59,716 nt of DNA, from assembly GCA_963840235.1 (NCBI GenBank), contig CAWIYC010000010.1, positions 1-59,716 on the forward strand, written 5' to 3'. The notes beneath the pieces are model-generated. The model was not told the DNA's origin and did not search any database. It saw nothing but the letters and a program-made list of their open reading frames with translations. The position numbers and the translations under genes are program-made. The stretch's first letter is position 1, and every line of letters starts with the position of its first letter. Shown here in pieces: positions 7,952 to 17,407 of this stretch. Source of the stretch: JBBRHQ01 sp963840235. GTDB lineage: Bacteria; Actinomycetota; Thermoleophilia; Solirubrobacterales; 70-9.

Positions 7952-9555
7952 GGATCGTGGGCGTCCATCCGCGCGCCGAGTTCGAGCGCCGGGCGAGGCT
8001 CTTCGGGGCGCTCTCGCAAGCCTTTCCGACGGTGCGGTTCGAGGCGCGGGATGCCGGTGCCCTGGCCGAATTGGACGCGCTGATCGAGTTGGGAGGCGAA
8101 TCCGAGGCGAGAGCGGCAGCAGCCGCCGGCACGCCCGCGCTCGCCGCACTCGCTCCCGAGGCGGAGGCCGGCAAGGCGACGGAGGTCGTGCTTGGCGACC
8201 AGGCCGGCGTGGACCGGCGCCTGCGTGGTCACCGGTTGCCCGACACCCGCTTGGAGCGGATCGTCGCCCCCGGCTCCGCGGCGGGCGGGGAGTTGCTCGC
8301 GACCGCCGCGGACCGGCCTCTCTGGACGCGGGAGGGAAGGCTCGACGTCGTCGCAGTCTCGCCGCTCGAACTAGACCTGGGCGAGCCGCTGCGGGCTCGG
8401 CTCGGGCGCGACCGTTCTGCCGCGCTGCTGCCGCTTGTCGAGCTGATGCGCGCGTTGACCGCGACAGAGGGCTGGCAGCCTCCGCCGCTGCGCGCCGCGC
8501 TCCTGCTCGACGACCCGAACCTGCATTGGACGTCCTACGGGTACCTCAAGTTGCCAGGTCTGGCCCGCCACGCCACCGAGCACGGATACCACCTGGCGCT
8601 GGCGATGGTGCCGCTCGACGCCTGGTTCGCGCACCCGGCGGCCGCCAAGTTGCTGCGCGAGCAACCCTCGCTGTCGCTGCTCGTGCACGGCAACGACCAT
8701 TTCGGCGGCGAGCTCGGCGGGATCGACGGAGATGACGAGGCCCTCGCGCTCGCAGCGCAGGCGCTGCGGCGGATCGCGGCATTCGAGCGCCGGACGGGCG
8801 TGCCCGTCTCCCGGGTGATGGCGCCCCCGCACGAGGAATGCTCGGAGGCCGTTGCCCGCGCACTCGCACGCGCCGGCTTCGACGCGATCACGATGACCCG
8901 TCCCTACCCATGGCTGGCACCGCCGCCAACGCACTGGCTCACCGCCCCAAGCGGGGCAGGGGCGCTTTCCGGCTGGCGACCGGCGGACATGACGCCCGGC
9001 AACTTGCCGGTGCTGTTGCGCCAGCCGCTGGCCGAAGAGCACCGCTCCCGTGCCGAGATGGTCCTACGCGCCTACCTCGATCAGCCCCTGATCGCCTACG
9101 GGCACCATGACGACCTTGCCGATGGCCTCGACATCCTCGCGCAACGCACCGCGGAGATCAACAACATCGGCCCCGTGCACTGGGCCTCGCTGGGCGAGAT
9201 TGCGGCGACCAACGTCGAGCGCCGCCTCGACGGAGATCTGCTCCGCCTGCGCCCATATACCCGCCGGATCGAGATCGAGGTCCCCGACGGCATCGCCCAG
9301 GCCGTTGTCGAATCGCCGCCCGGCTTCGGGGCGGGCGAGCTCGTCCATACGCCGGGTGGAACCGTGCCGACCGGCGAGCCCTTCGCGGTGAGCGTAGGGG
9401 GATCGCTGCGACTGGTGCTGGAAGCACCCGGCGCCATCGCCCCCCAGACCGTGCCCGACCCGCCCCGGCGACCGTGGCCGCTGGCTCGCAGGATCATGGG
9501 CGAGGCCCGCGACCGGGTCGAGCCGGCTACGCGGCGTCTCGTGGCACGGCGCTGA
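7948..9555 (+). CDS. NodB-fold polysaccharide deacetylase-like protein
   Basis: This is a 535-residue protein without a clear signal peptide. Its central region (about 185-345) carries motifs of the polysaccharide-deacetylase/NodB superfamily: LLLDDPNLHWTS (metal-binding Asp pair), LLVHGNDHFGGE (HxxxH-like) and MAPPHEECS. Later comes IAYGHHDDLADG. The N-terminal part has an Ala-rich Rossmann-like character and the C-terminal 100 residues look like a beta-rich accessory domain. It is coupled to the membrane glycosyltransferase upstream by a GTGA overlap. Likely action: removal of acetyl or related groups from a glycan or its lipid-linked precursor. The motifs deviate from classical CE4 enzymes, so the exact activity is uncertain. 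Confidence 0.5.
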   Translation: MRIVGVHPRAEFERRARLFGALSQAFPTVRFEARDAGALAELDALIELGGESEARAAAAAGTPALAALAPEAEAGKATEVVLGDQAGVDRRLRGHRLPDTRLERIVAPGSAAGGELLATAADRPLWTREGRLDVVAVSPLELDLGEPLRARLGRDRSAALLPLVELMRALTATEGWQPPPLRAALLLDDPNLHWTSYGYLKLPGLARHATEHGYHLALAMVPLDAWFAHPAAAKLLREQPSLSLLVHGNDHFGGELGGIDGDDEALALAAQALRRIAAFERRTGVPVSRVMAPPHEECSEAVARALARAGFDAITMTRPYPWLAPPPTHWLTAPSGAGALSGWRPADMTPGNLPVLLRQPLAEEHRSRAEMVLRAYLDQPLIAYGHHDDLADGLDILAQRTAEINNIGPVHWASLGEIAATNVERRLDGDLLRLRPYTRRIEIEVPDGIAQAVVESPPGFGAGELVHTPGGTVPTGEPFAVSVGGSLRLVLEAPGAIAPQTVPDPPRRPWPLARRIMGEARDRVEPATRRLVARR

Positions 9556-9564
9556 GCGCTCTCC

Positions 9565-10764
9565 TCAGCCCGCGGCGAACGCCATCTCGACGATCCGCTC
9601 CTGCCGCGCACGCCAGGAATTGGCCTCAGCGAAGCTGCGCCGCTCCGCCTCCGGTGCGCGGCCCAGCACGAGCGCATCCCTCACCGCCTGCGCAAGCTCC
9701 TCGCGGATGACCACGCGGTTGGAAACGTCACGGATCGGCGGCAGATCGAGCGCCGCCACCGGCGCTCCCCCGGCGACGTACTCGTACAGCTTCAACGGGC
9801 TCATGGCCTCGGTCAGCTGGTTGCGGACGTGTGGGATCAGACAGGCGTCGGCTGCGGCGACGAGCGCGACCAGCTCCGCCCGCGACACCGGCGGCCGCAT
9901 GTGCACGTTCGGCTCGCACCCCAGAGCCTCGAAATGGGACGGCTCGAGCAGCGGGCCGGCGAGCGCGATCGAGGCCTCGGGCAGCGCCCGGGCCGCCCGG
10001 CGTATAGCGTCGACGTCGACGCGGGAATCGAGGCTCCCGACGTAGAGAAGGCGAGGTCCGGGCAGCGCAGCGAACCAATCCGGCGGCAGACCCGGGGCTT
10101 CCCATTCCGCCGGATCGACCGCGTTGGGGACGACCGCACCCGCTCCGGTCGGGCGGATCTCCTCGAGAAGGGCAGGCGATACAGCCGCCACCGCCCTGCC
10201 ACGCTCCCGAACGCGCCGATAGGCCTCCCGGTAGGCGGGCCACATTCGGCGAAGGGCCGGCGATGCGGAGAAATCGTCATAGGCGTAGAAGGTGACCGAT
10301 GCCACCCACTCCAGTGGAGCGAAGCCGGCGATCAGCGGGTGGGTCGTGATCACTGCCGGACGCTCGAGTCCGTGCCGGCCGGCGGCCCGTCGCATGTGAG
10401 CGTCCCAGGCGCGGAAGGATCGCTCGATCGACCGAAGCCCAACGGGGTCGCGACGCCGCAGCCGCATCGGGCTGTAGAGCGAGACCGTTTCACTCGCCGG
10501 GAACCGCGGGGGCGGGCGCAGGCGGTCCTTGACCAGCTTGATCGGCAGGCTGTGCGGCGTCTCGGCGACGACCAGACGGCCGACCGCCGGATGTCGCGCA
10601 AGCGTCTGCACCATGCGGTCCTCGGAGAAGCACATTCCGCGTGCGACGGCGGTCTCCCAACCGGCGTAGGCAAAGCTGAAGATGACGTCGCGGGGCTTTG
10701 CGGCCCAGGCCGAAGGCGCGGGGACCCCGGTGTGCAGCGCCCGGGTGCCAATCACACCGATCAA
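9565..10764 (-). CDS. Glycosyltransferase, GT4-like
   Basis: This is a 399-residue cytoplasmic glycosyltransferase of GT-B type. The C-terminal half has the donor-binding layout: RLLYVGSLDSRVD, then ALGCEPNVHMRPPVSRAEL, then MSPLKLYEYVAGGAPVAALD with the Ex7E-like acidic pair and glycine-rich end. The start is TTG at 10764, inside a TTGA overlap with the stop of the upstream GT2 gene, which decides the start. It is the last gene of a minus-strand operon (Wzz-like, Wzy-like, GT2, GT4). It probably adds one sugar to the lipid-linked repeat unit; the donor sugar is unknown. Confidence 0.75.
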   Translation of the reverse strand: MIGVIGTRALHTGVPAPSAWAAKPRDVIFSFAYAGWETAVARGMCFSEDRMVQTLARHPAVGRLVVAETPHSLPIKLVKDRLRPPPRFPASETVSLYSPMRLRRRDPVGLRSIERSFRAWDAHMRRAAGRHGLERPAVITTHPLIAGFAPLEWVASVTFYAYDDFSASPALRRMWPAYREAYRRVRERGRAVAAVSPALLEEIRPTGAGAVVPNAVDPAEWEAPGLPPDWFAALPGPRLLYVGSLDSRVDVDAIRRAARALPEASIALAGPLLEPSHFEALGCEPNVHMRPPVSRAELVALVAAADACLIPHVRNQLTEAMSPLKLYEYVAGGAPVAALDLPPIRDVSNRVVIREELAQAVRDALVLGRAPEAERRSFAEANSWRARQERIVEMAFAAG

Positions 10765-11750
10765 CCCTTCGACCGCGGGAGGGCCACCGTCGAGGGATCG
10801 ACCGAGGTCTCCGGCGGCTCGCCGAAGGGCGGCTCTCGGCGGCCGACCAGCGTGCTCAACGCCAGCCGAGAGGCCACCCGGCGCTCACGGCTGCCCGCCC
10901 CTGCCGGCAGAGCCGCCCGCACGGCATGACGCGCGGCGACGGCGCTCAGGTAGACGTAGCGGTACGGGGCCGAGAAATGCTTCTCCGCGTACACGCGGCG
11001 GGCGAACACGTCCTGAGCCACGAGCCTGGGCTTGACTCCCGCCTTGCCCGCGTGATGGACGATCGTCATCTTGGGCGAATGGATGACCCGCCATCCAGCC
11101 CGTTTGATGCGGATGCATAGGTCCGGCTCGTCGCCGAAGAGGAACAGGCGCTCGTCCATCAGGCCGGCGCCGAGGAGGGCCTCTCGGCGGATCAGCATGT
11201 AGGCGCCCGTGGTCCAGTCGCACTCCAGCTCGCGCTCGTAGGCCGCGAGATCGAGCTCACGCTCACCGACCCCGGAGGGCCGCAACAAGAGGCTCTCGGG
11301 TATGAACGCCTCGGCAAACGCCCGCCCGGCGCTGGGAAAGCGCCGCACGGTCGGGTACAGATCGCCGTCGCTATCGAGCTGCTTGACCCCGACCAGACCC
11401 ACGTCCGGGCGTGAGTCCAACATCCGCACCAACTCACCGAACGTGCCGGAGACTATCTCGGTGTCCGGGTTGAGGCAGAGCGCGTAAGGCGATGAGCAGG
11501 TCATCAGGGCGCGGTTGTTGGCGTGAGCAAAGCCGCGGTTGGGACAGCCGACCACCCGCGCCTGCGGGAAGCGGGCCTCGACCAGCTCACGGGTACCGTC
11601 GCTGGACTCGTTGTCGACGACGACGACGTCGAGGCTGACGCCGCCGGCGTGCGAGTACACGGTCTCCAGACAGGCCGCGAGCCAGTGCGCCTCGTTCGTC
11701 GAGACGACGACGACCGAGAGATCGTGCTCGCGGGTTCTCGATCCGAGCAT
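10761..11750 (-). CDS. Glycosyltransferase family 2 (rhamnosyltransferase-like)
   Basis: This is a 329-residue GT-A enzyme. Seen motifs are LSVVVVSTNEAHWL at the N-terminus, VVVDNESSDGT (nucleotide binding), CPNRGFAHANN, and the DxD-type NPDTE. WTTGAYMLIRREAL and LFGDEPDLCIRIKRAGW are the acceptor/catalytic-base region typical of rhamnosyl- and related GT2 enzymes. The ATG start lies 12 bases after the stop of the Wzy-like gene. The presence of RmlC and RmlD in the window makes dTDP-rhamnose a reasonable donor, but that is inference. Confidence 0.8.
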   Translation of the reverse strand: MLGSRTREHDLSVVVVSTNEAHWLAACLETVYSHAGGVSLDVVVVDNESSDGTRELVEARFPQARVVGCPNRGFAHANNRALMTCSSPYALCLNPDTEIVSGTFGELVRMLDSRPDVGLVGVKQLDSDGDLYPTVRRFPSAGRAFAEAFIPESLLLRPSGVGERELDLAAYERELECDWTTGAYMLIRREALLGAGLMDERLFLFGDEPDLCIRIKRAGWRVIHSPKMTIVHHAGKAGVKPRLVAQDVFARRVYAEKHFSAPYRYVYLSAVAARHAVRAALPAGAGSRERRVASRLALSTLVGRREPPFGEPPETSVDPSTVALPRSKG

Positions 11751-11762
11751 CCTCCCCCTCCC

Positions 11763-13193
11763 TCAGTGCGCCGCCGGGATCAGTCCCTGCGCGGTGGGGG
11801 CCGATCGCTCGGCGGGCTCTACGCCCGCGGTCTTTCGCTCCGATGCGTATTCGCGCGAGAGGATCGCGGCGAACCCCGCGAAAAAACAGATCATGTACGG
11901 AAGCTGCGGCAGGGCGAAGAGGTCAAGCAGCGCGCTCCCCACCACCATCGCAACCGTCGCCGCGGCGATCGCCAGCACCGCCCCGCGGCGATCAGTTGCG
12001 CCGTCCCGTGCCACCCGGTGCGCGATCAGGAAGATCGCCGCGAAGATCGAGAGGTAGGTCAGGATTCCGACGATGCCGGTGCCGATGGCCGTCGTCAGGT
12101 ATTGATTGTCGAGGATCCGGTACTTCTTCTGGTCGTAGGTTTCGTAGCCACGCCCGAGCAGCGGATGCTGGATCAGATCCGGGCGGATGGCGCCGTAGTC
12201 GCTCTGCCGGTCCAAGGTCGTGTTGACCGTGAACAGGCGCTGCGGCAGCAGCTGCTCGGCGACGCCGCTGAGCGCCCCGGGCGTGACCATCTGCACTGCC
12301 ACCATCAGGACCAGCCCGGCAGGCACCAGCTGCCGCAGCATCCGCGGACGATAGGCGACTACTACCAGCAGCGCGACCGCGGGGGCGACGATGCTGGTCT
12401 TCCGCTGCGTGGCGACCGCGGCGGCGATCATTATCGCCGCCGCGGCGCCCCAGGCGATCTTCCTGCGCAGATTCGGGTTGTCGTACATTCGGATCAGCGC
12501 ATACGGCATCGTGCAGGCCATCATCATCGCCGGGGCGAGCGGGTGGATGGTCGGGCCGAACACAGATTTCCGGCCGATCGAGTCGGACGTGTACAGCTCG
12601 CTGGGGAGCTGTACCGGCAAGAACGTCTTGGTCCATTCATAGAACGGGTTGAAGCCGGCCCGGTACTCCCAGATCACACCCACCGCCATCACCACGGCCA
12701 GTACGCAGCTGAAGGTCATGAACGGCCGTACCTCACGGGGACGGACGCTCGAGGCGACGACGACGAAGAGGACGAAATAGGAGATCAGGAGCGCGAGCTT
12801 GCGCACCCCTAGGTCAAGCTCGCTCAGGCGCACGGCCGTCTGAGCGTTGTCGACAAGGCTGAGGATCGCGATCAGGATGAAACCCGCGAACGCGTAGTGG
12901 ATAGGGCTCAAGCGCAGGCGCCCGGGCCCCCGCGTACGCGTCAGCGCCAGGATCCAGATGGCGACGATGATCATCAGGAACGGCCTGTCGAACTTGGCGT
13001 CGAGCGGCATCGGGATCGGCAGGTCGATGCTGTCGAACGGAAGCAGCCAGAGCATCGAAAGGAATGCCGCCAAACACCATGGCAGCAGGCGCTTCGTGTG
13101 CGGCCAATCGTCACTGACGGCGCCCGCCGAGATCCCCTGACCGCTTGCCAGGCGCGGGGCATCCCGGGCCTGCAGGCGTTCGGCGCCGGTCAT
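11763..13193 (-). CDS. O-antigen ligase/polymerase family (Wzy-like) membrane protein
   Basis: This is a 476-residue protein with about 10-12 predicted membrane segments and a large extracytoplasmic loop between later segments. The loop segment (LDRQSDYGAIRPDLIQ, HPLLGRGYETY, LDNQYLTTAIGTGI) matches the Wzy_C/WaaL pattern, where a G-x-G-x-x-x-Y signature and a nearby D-N-x-Y-L stretch are common. The role is joining or polymerising lipid-linked oligosaccharide repeat units on the outer face of the membrane. The ATG start overlaps the stop of the Wzz-like gene (ATGA at 13190). The C-terminal tail is cytoplasmic and variable. Confidence 0.8.
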   Translation of the reverse strand: MTGAERLQARDAPRLASGQGISAGAVSDDWPHTKRLLPWCLAAFLSMLWLLPFDSIDLPIPMPLDAKFDRPFLMIIVAIWILALTRTRGPGRLRLSPIHYAFAGFILIAILSLVDNAQTAVRLSELDLGVRKLALLISYFVLFVVVASSVRPREVRPFMTFSCVLAVVMAVGVIWEYRAGFNPFYEWTKTFLPVQLPSELYTSDSIGRKSVFGPTIHPLAPAMMMACTMPYALIRMYDNPNLRRKIAWGAAAAIMIAAAVATQRKTSIVAPAVALLVVVAYRPRMLRQLVPAGLVLMVAVQMVTPGALSGVAEQLLPQRLFTVNTTLDRQSDYGAIRPDLIQHPLLGRGYETYDQKKYRILDNQYLTTAIGTGIVGILTYLSIFAAIFLIAHRVARDGATDRRGAVLAIAAATVAMVVGSALLDLFALPQLPYMICFFAGFAAILSREYASERKTAGVEPAERSAPTAQGLIPAAH

Positions 13194-14119
13194 GGGCTGG
13201 TCGCCGCGGGCTCGCTCTCGTGTTCCGTGTTGCGCGGGCTCCGGGCACCCGGGTGGCGGGCGCGCCGGTGTCTGGCAGGCTCGTCGGCCTCGGCCTCGTG
13301 CAAGGGAAGCCGTGCCGGGCCCTCCTCCATCTCACCCGCGAGTCGCCAGTGGCGCATGAACCCGGTGACGGCGGCGAACACCACGCACCCGAGGCCGACT
13401 ACGACGAGGAAGGCAAGCACCATCAGCACGAAGTCCGCGCCGCCGCCGACGAGGCCACCTTCGGGCGATCCGAGCTCACGCACGATGATGTTGGTGACCT
13501 GGGGTACGTCCGTCGTCGCCGTCGGCTGCGGCTCCGGATTGAGCTTGGCCGACCTCGTCGCCTGGCGCTTGAGATCGACTATGTAGCGCGACAGCACGGT
13601 AAAGGAGCTGTGGGCGAGCGCAAGCGCAGACTTGGTGTCCGGCCCGGTCGCGAAGACGGTGATGATCGGCACGCCCTCCTGGGCGACGAAGAGAAGCCGA
13701 TACCCCTTGCCCTCGTTGACGAGATCGGTGGCGCGGGACTCTGCCCCCTGCTGCTGGTAGGCCTGAATTCCGGTGCCCTGGCTGAACGGCCCGTGGGCCG
13801 TTATCAGGGACGGATTGACGTGGATCAAGCGGCCGATCTGGTCAACCGCGTCGCGGCTGCTCAGGTATTGGGCGTAGATCGCCGCGCGCGTTCCCAGCGC
13901 CGCGATCTCGTCGGTGCCCGCACCCTCGACAAGCGTTGACTCGGAGGAGTCGACGAGGATCTGGCTGGTCGCGGCGCCCACGGCGAGCGAGCGCTGTTGG
14001 ACCCCGCCCGGGCTGATCTTGTAGGCGGTCAGGAGGGCGGCAAAGGCCGCCAGTCCCAGAATGGCGGCGACCACGGCCTTGCGATGGAGCAGCCCCCTGA
14101 AGAACCCGACTAGCTCCAT
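13190..14119 (-). CDS. Wzz-like polysaccharide chain-length/co-polymerase protein
   Basis: This is a 309-residue protein with a membrane segment near residues 17-35 and a second near 220-245 (FVLMVLAFLVVVGLGCVVFA), the topology of Wzz/PCP proteins. The region between is mainly helical and extracytoplasmic. No kinase domain or Walker motif is present. The C-terminal cytoplasmic tail (about 60 residues) is rich in Arg, His and acidic residues. It heads the minus-strand operon that continues with Wzy-like, GT2 and GT4 genes. It likely controls chain length together with the Wzy-like protein. Family similarity is topological rather than by a strict motif, so the call is moderate. Confidence 0.6.
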   Translation of the reverse strand: MELVGFFRGLLHRKAVVAAILGLAAFAALLTAYKISPGGVQQRSLAVGAATSQILVDSSESTLVEGAGTDEIAALGTRAAIYAQYLSSRDAVDQIGRLIHVNPSLITAHGPFSQGTGIQAYQQQGAESRATDLVNEGKGYRLLFVAQEGVPIITVFATGPDTKSALALAHSSFTVLSRYIVDLKRQATRSAKLNPEPQPTATTDVPQVTNIIVRELGSPEGGLVGGGADFVLMVLAFLVVVGLGCVVFAAVTGFMRHWRLAGEMEEGPARLPLHEAEADEPARHRRARHPGARSPRNTEHESEPAATSP

Positions 14120-14254
14120 TTGAGCACCAGTTCACCTCGGCCGTATTTCATTCGAACCATCGCGGGAAGAACGCACTCGGACCGGGAAAACTTTCTTGCC
14201 CGCCTGAGTCCGAAAATCACAAGGGAGACCGACCGGCGCCCGTTTGTTCTGACG

Positions 14255-15781
14255 ATGCCTGACGATCCCCAGGATCGCCCCGAGCTGGGAGCGGACGAGC
14301 TCAAGGAGGCGGCGGTCTCCGGCGTGCGCTGGTTCGCCGGCGCCAAGGCCGCCACCGAGGTGCTGCAACTGGCGGCCGCGATCACCCTTGCCCGCCTGGT
14401 CAGCCCGGCTGACTTTGGTAACGCCGCTGTCGCGCTGATCTTCCTTCCCCTCTCGGTGATCCTCACCTACGAGGGCTTCGGCAGCGCGCTTGTTCAGCGC
14501 AAGCTCGTTCACACCGGGCACCTCGAGGCGGCTACGCTCACCAGCTTCCTCACCGGCGTCCTCTTCACGGTGATCACTTACCTACTGGCCCCGATCGTTG
14601 CAGCGCCGATCTTCAACGACGAGATCGCCCATCTGATCCAGCTCGTCTCGCCCGTGTTCGCGTTGGCTGGAATTGGGACCGTTTCACGCGCCCACCTGTC
14701 GCGGCGCCTGGACTTCCGGCTGCTCAGCGTGATCGAGACCGGCGCTCTGGCGGTCGGCGCCCTGGCCTCTGTCGGCCTGGCCGTGGCCGGGCTCGACGCA
14801 GACGCGATCGTCCTCGGCGGCGTCTTGGGAATCGGCTTTGCCTCGCTGATCCTGGTGATCGTCGCGCCGCCCTCCCGGCCACGCTGGCGCTCGCGGGAAT
14901 TGGCGGAGATCACCCGCTTCGGCGGACCGGCATCCGCCGCCGGAGTCGTCTACGTAGGGATCACCAACGTCGACTACGCGGTCCTCGCCACCCAGCTGAG
15001 CGCCAGCCAGGTCGGCATCTACTGGCGCGCCTTCCAGCTCGGCGTCCTCTACCAGGCCAAGCTCAGCGAGATCATGCTTCGCCTTGCGTTCCCGATCTAC
15101 TCGCGCACAAAGGACCTGAAGGAGATGAAGCGGCTGCACGAGCGCGCCACGCGTGTTCACGGCGCCGTGGTCGTGCCGCTGCTGGCGATCCTGATCGTGA
15201 CCGCGCCGGAGCTCGTGCCGCTCGTCTTCGGCGACGCCTGGCGCCCGGCCGTCGAGCCGGCCCAGGTGCTGGCAGTGGCAGGCATGATTGCGGCGATCCT
15301 CACCGGCTACCCGCAGGTGATGCTCGCAGCCGGCCGCCCACGCCCGCTGATGGTCTTCAACTGCTGCGTTCTTGTCGTGTACGGGCTTGCCGTCTACCTC
15401 ACCGCCCAGCAGGGCTTGGTCACCGTCGCGGTCGCCGTCGTCGCCGTACACCTGGGGATACTGGCGACCGTCTACCTGGTGCTCTTCCGCCGTGTTCTGG
15501 GTTTGCCGATCGGCCGGCTCTTCACCGACCTTGCCCCGGCGGTGGTCGGCAGCGTGCTGGTGCTCGCGGTGGGCGTGCCGCTGGCCGAGTTACTTCGCCA
15601 AGCGCACGCGGCCGCACCCCTGATCGTGGTCGCCGTCGGCCTCGCCGGGATCTGCGCGCAGGGAGCCGCCCTGCGAGCGTTCTTCCCCGCCGTCTGGGCC
15701 GATATCAGCGGCCTCATCGGCAAGCTGCTCCCGGCCAGGCTCCTGATCCGCGCCCCAGCGATGTCTTCGAGCGCGAGCTGA
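14255..15781 (+). CDS. Oligosaccharide flippase (Wzx-like, MOP superfamily)
   Basis: This protein of about 508 residues has 12-14 predicted membrane segments and the typical start of polysaccharide flippases: GVRWFAGAKAATEVLQLAAA, then RLVSPADFGNAAVAL and YEGFGSALVQRK. It moves undecaprenyl-linked repeat units from the inner to the outer face of the membrane. The ATG at 14255 is preferred. A longer frame would start at a TTG at 14120, one base beyond the ATG of the divergent Wzz-like gene, and would leave no promoter space. The 135 bases between the two genes must hold divergent promoters, but I see no clear -10/-35 pair. The next gene, a second flippase-like protein, follows after 9 bases. 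Confidence 0.8.
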   Translation: MPDDPQDRPELGADELKEAAVSGVRWFAGAKAATEVLQLAAAITLARLVSPADFGNAAVALIFLPLSVILTYEGFGSALVQRKLVHTGHLEAATLTSFLTGVLFTVITYLLAPIVAAPIFNDEIAHLIQLVSPVFALAGIGTVSRAHLSRRLDFRLLSVIETGALAVGALASVGLAVAGLDADAIVLGGVLGIGFASLILVIVAPPSRPRWRSRELAEITRFGGPASAAGVVYVGITNVDYAVLATQLSASQVGIYWRAFQLGVLYQAKLSEIMLRLAFPIYSRTKDLKEMKRLHERATRVHGAVVVPLLAILIVTAPELVPLVFGDAWRPAVEPAQVLAVAGMIAAILTGYPQVMLAAGRPRPLMVFNCCVLVVYGLAVYLTAQQGLVTVAVAVVAVHLGILATVYLVLFRRVLGLPIGRLFTDLAPAVVGSVLVLAVGVPLAELLRQAHAAAPLIVVAVGLAGICAQGAALRAFFPAVWADISGLIGKLLPARLLIRAPAMSSSAS

Positions 15782-15790
15782 GAGAGCGAG

Positions 15791-17407
15791 ATGAGCACCG
15801 GATCCCCACCGCGCGAGAAGTCCCGGCCGACGAGCGTTGAACCGGTGATGGCACAAGCTGGGACCGTCCAACGAGGGACCGTCCAACGCAAGCACGCGCA
15901 GGCCGGGATGGCGATGGCCGCAGCGACGTTTGCGATGGCCGCGGCCTCTGGCATTCAGGCCGCCCTCTACCTCCACTCCTTCGGCATCGGCGGTCGCACC
16001 GACGGCTTCTTCGTCGCATTCGCCCTCTACACCGTCTTCGGCGTCTTCAGCCAGAGCATCCGCGTGACCTCGGCGCCGCTGCTGGTCGACGGCGATCGGG
16101 CCCTGCCGCTGCGCGAGTTCGCCGCCACCCTGGCCGTGATCGCCGTCCCCGTCGCCCTGCTGACGATCCCGCTCGCGCACCCCCTCGCCCTGCTGCTGGC
16201 GCCGGGCCTCAGCGATTCAGATCGCGCCGTCACCCAGGAGGCTTTGCCAATCCTGGGCGGCGCAATGATCCTGCAGCTCTGGGCTGCCGGCGGGGCGACC
16301 GTTCTCGCCGTGCGCGACCGCTTCAACACCGTCGCCGGCGCCTACATCGCCGGTGCCGCGGCCGGGCTGGTCGCCTACATCGCCGTCTCCGGCAGCGCCG
16401 GAGAGCTTTCGCTCGGGTACTCGATGCTGGCCATGGCGATCGTCACCTGCGCCCTGATGCTCTTCGGCGTGCGAACCAGTGGGCAGGCGGAGACGGCTGC
16501 AGCCGCCCGCCCCCTCCGCCTGCGCCGGCTATTCGCAGACGGCGGGCTCATCCTCGGCCGCACCTGCATCTACCTCGCCTTCAACGCCCTTTACCTGGTC
16601 ACCCTGGCGTTTACGACGTCGTTCGCACCCGGCGACGCGACTGTCCTCTCCTACGCCTACCTGTTTGCGAGCTATCTCGTCGCCGGCACCGCGTTCGCCC
16701 TGGGGATGTCGCGGATCGCCGACATGAGCCGCGGCGTGCGTTCGGATTGGCGCGCCGTCCTCGCGGACACCGTCCCCCATGGCTTCCGCTACTCGATGCT
16801 GATCTGCGCGCCGGCCATGGCGGCGTTCGTGGCTGCCGGGGCGTCCATTGCCGGATACCTGTTCTCGGCCAGCCTCGGCCCGGAAGACGTGCGCACATTG
16901 CAGGAGTTCGGAGCCCTGCTGTCGGTCTGGACGGTGGCAGCGCTTCTCGTCAACCTGCTGCTCCCGGCGATGTTCGCCCTCGGCAAAGCCCGCCTCGTCA
17001 ACCTCCTCGCCCCGGGGCTTCTCATCCTGCACGTGGCCGTTTCGGCCGCCGGGGGTGCGCTTTTCGGCGCTCTCGGCGTGGTCGGCGCCGCCTTCATCGC
17101 TCCGCTCCTGTTCGCCTGCGTGATGCTGGTCGTCGGAGCGCCCGAGATCGCACGCGACCTCGGGCGGGAGATCAGCCGCGACGCGCTCCGCTTCATTCTG
17201 CTTGCCGCCTCCTGCTACGCCGTCGGCGCCGCCCTCGGTGCAGCCGTCGGGGACACCCTCGCGGGGGCGCTGCTAACGGGCGTCGCCGGCACCATCCTCT
17301 ACGTCATGTTGCTTCCGCTGATCGCGCCGGCACAGGTCGACCTGGTCATGCGCTCGCTGCGTCCGGCGATCAGGGCCCGCAGGCCCGGCCCCCGAGCAGC
17401 GACCTAG
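15791..17407 (+). CDS. MurJ-like (MVF family) lipid flippase
   Basis: This is a 538-residue protein with about 12-14 hydrophobic segments. The first segment region (AAATFAMAAASGIQAALY, GGRTDGFFVAFALY) resembles MurJ/MviN, where an early Arg-containing helix lines the cavity. It follows the Wzx-like gene by 9 bases and is clearly cotranscribed. Two consecutive MOP-type flippases in one operon is unusual. One may carry a different lipid-linked substrate. A housekeeping MurJ is normally elsewhere near dcw or parB-linked genes, so a dedicated glycan role is likely. The stop codon overlaps the stop of the convergent beta-helix gene at 17404-17407. Confidence 0.7.
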   Translation: MSTGSPPREKSRPTSVEPVMAQAGTVQRGTVQRKHAQAGMAMAAATFAMAAASGIQAALYLHSFGIGGRTDGFFVAFALYTVFGVFSQSIRVTSAPLLVDGDRALPLREFAATLAVIAVPVALLTIPLAHPLALLLAPGLSDSDRAVTQEALPILGGAMILQLWAAGGATVLAVRDRFNTVAGAYIAGAAAGLVAYIAVSGSAGELSLGYSMLAMAIVTCALMLFGVRTSGQAETAAAARPLRLRRLFADGGLILGRTCIYLAFNALYLVTLAFTTSFAPGDATVLSYAYLFASYLVAGTAFALGMSRIADMSRGVRSDWRAVLADTVPHGFRYSMLICAPAMAAFVAAGASIAGYLFSASLGPEDVRTLQEFGALLSVWTVAALLVNLLLPAMFALGKARLVNLLAPGLLILHVAVSAAGGALFGALGVVGAAFIAPLLFACVMLVVGAPEIARDLGREISRDALRFILLAASCYAVGAALGAAVGDTLAGALLTGVAGTILYVMLLPLIAPAQVDLVMRSLRPAIRARRPGPRAAT

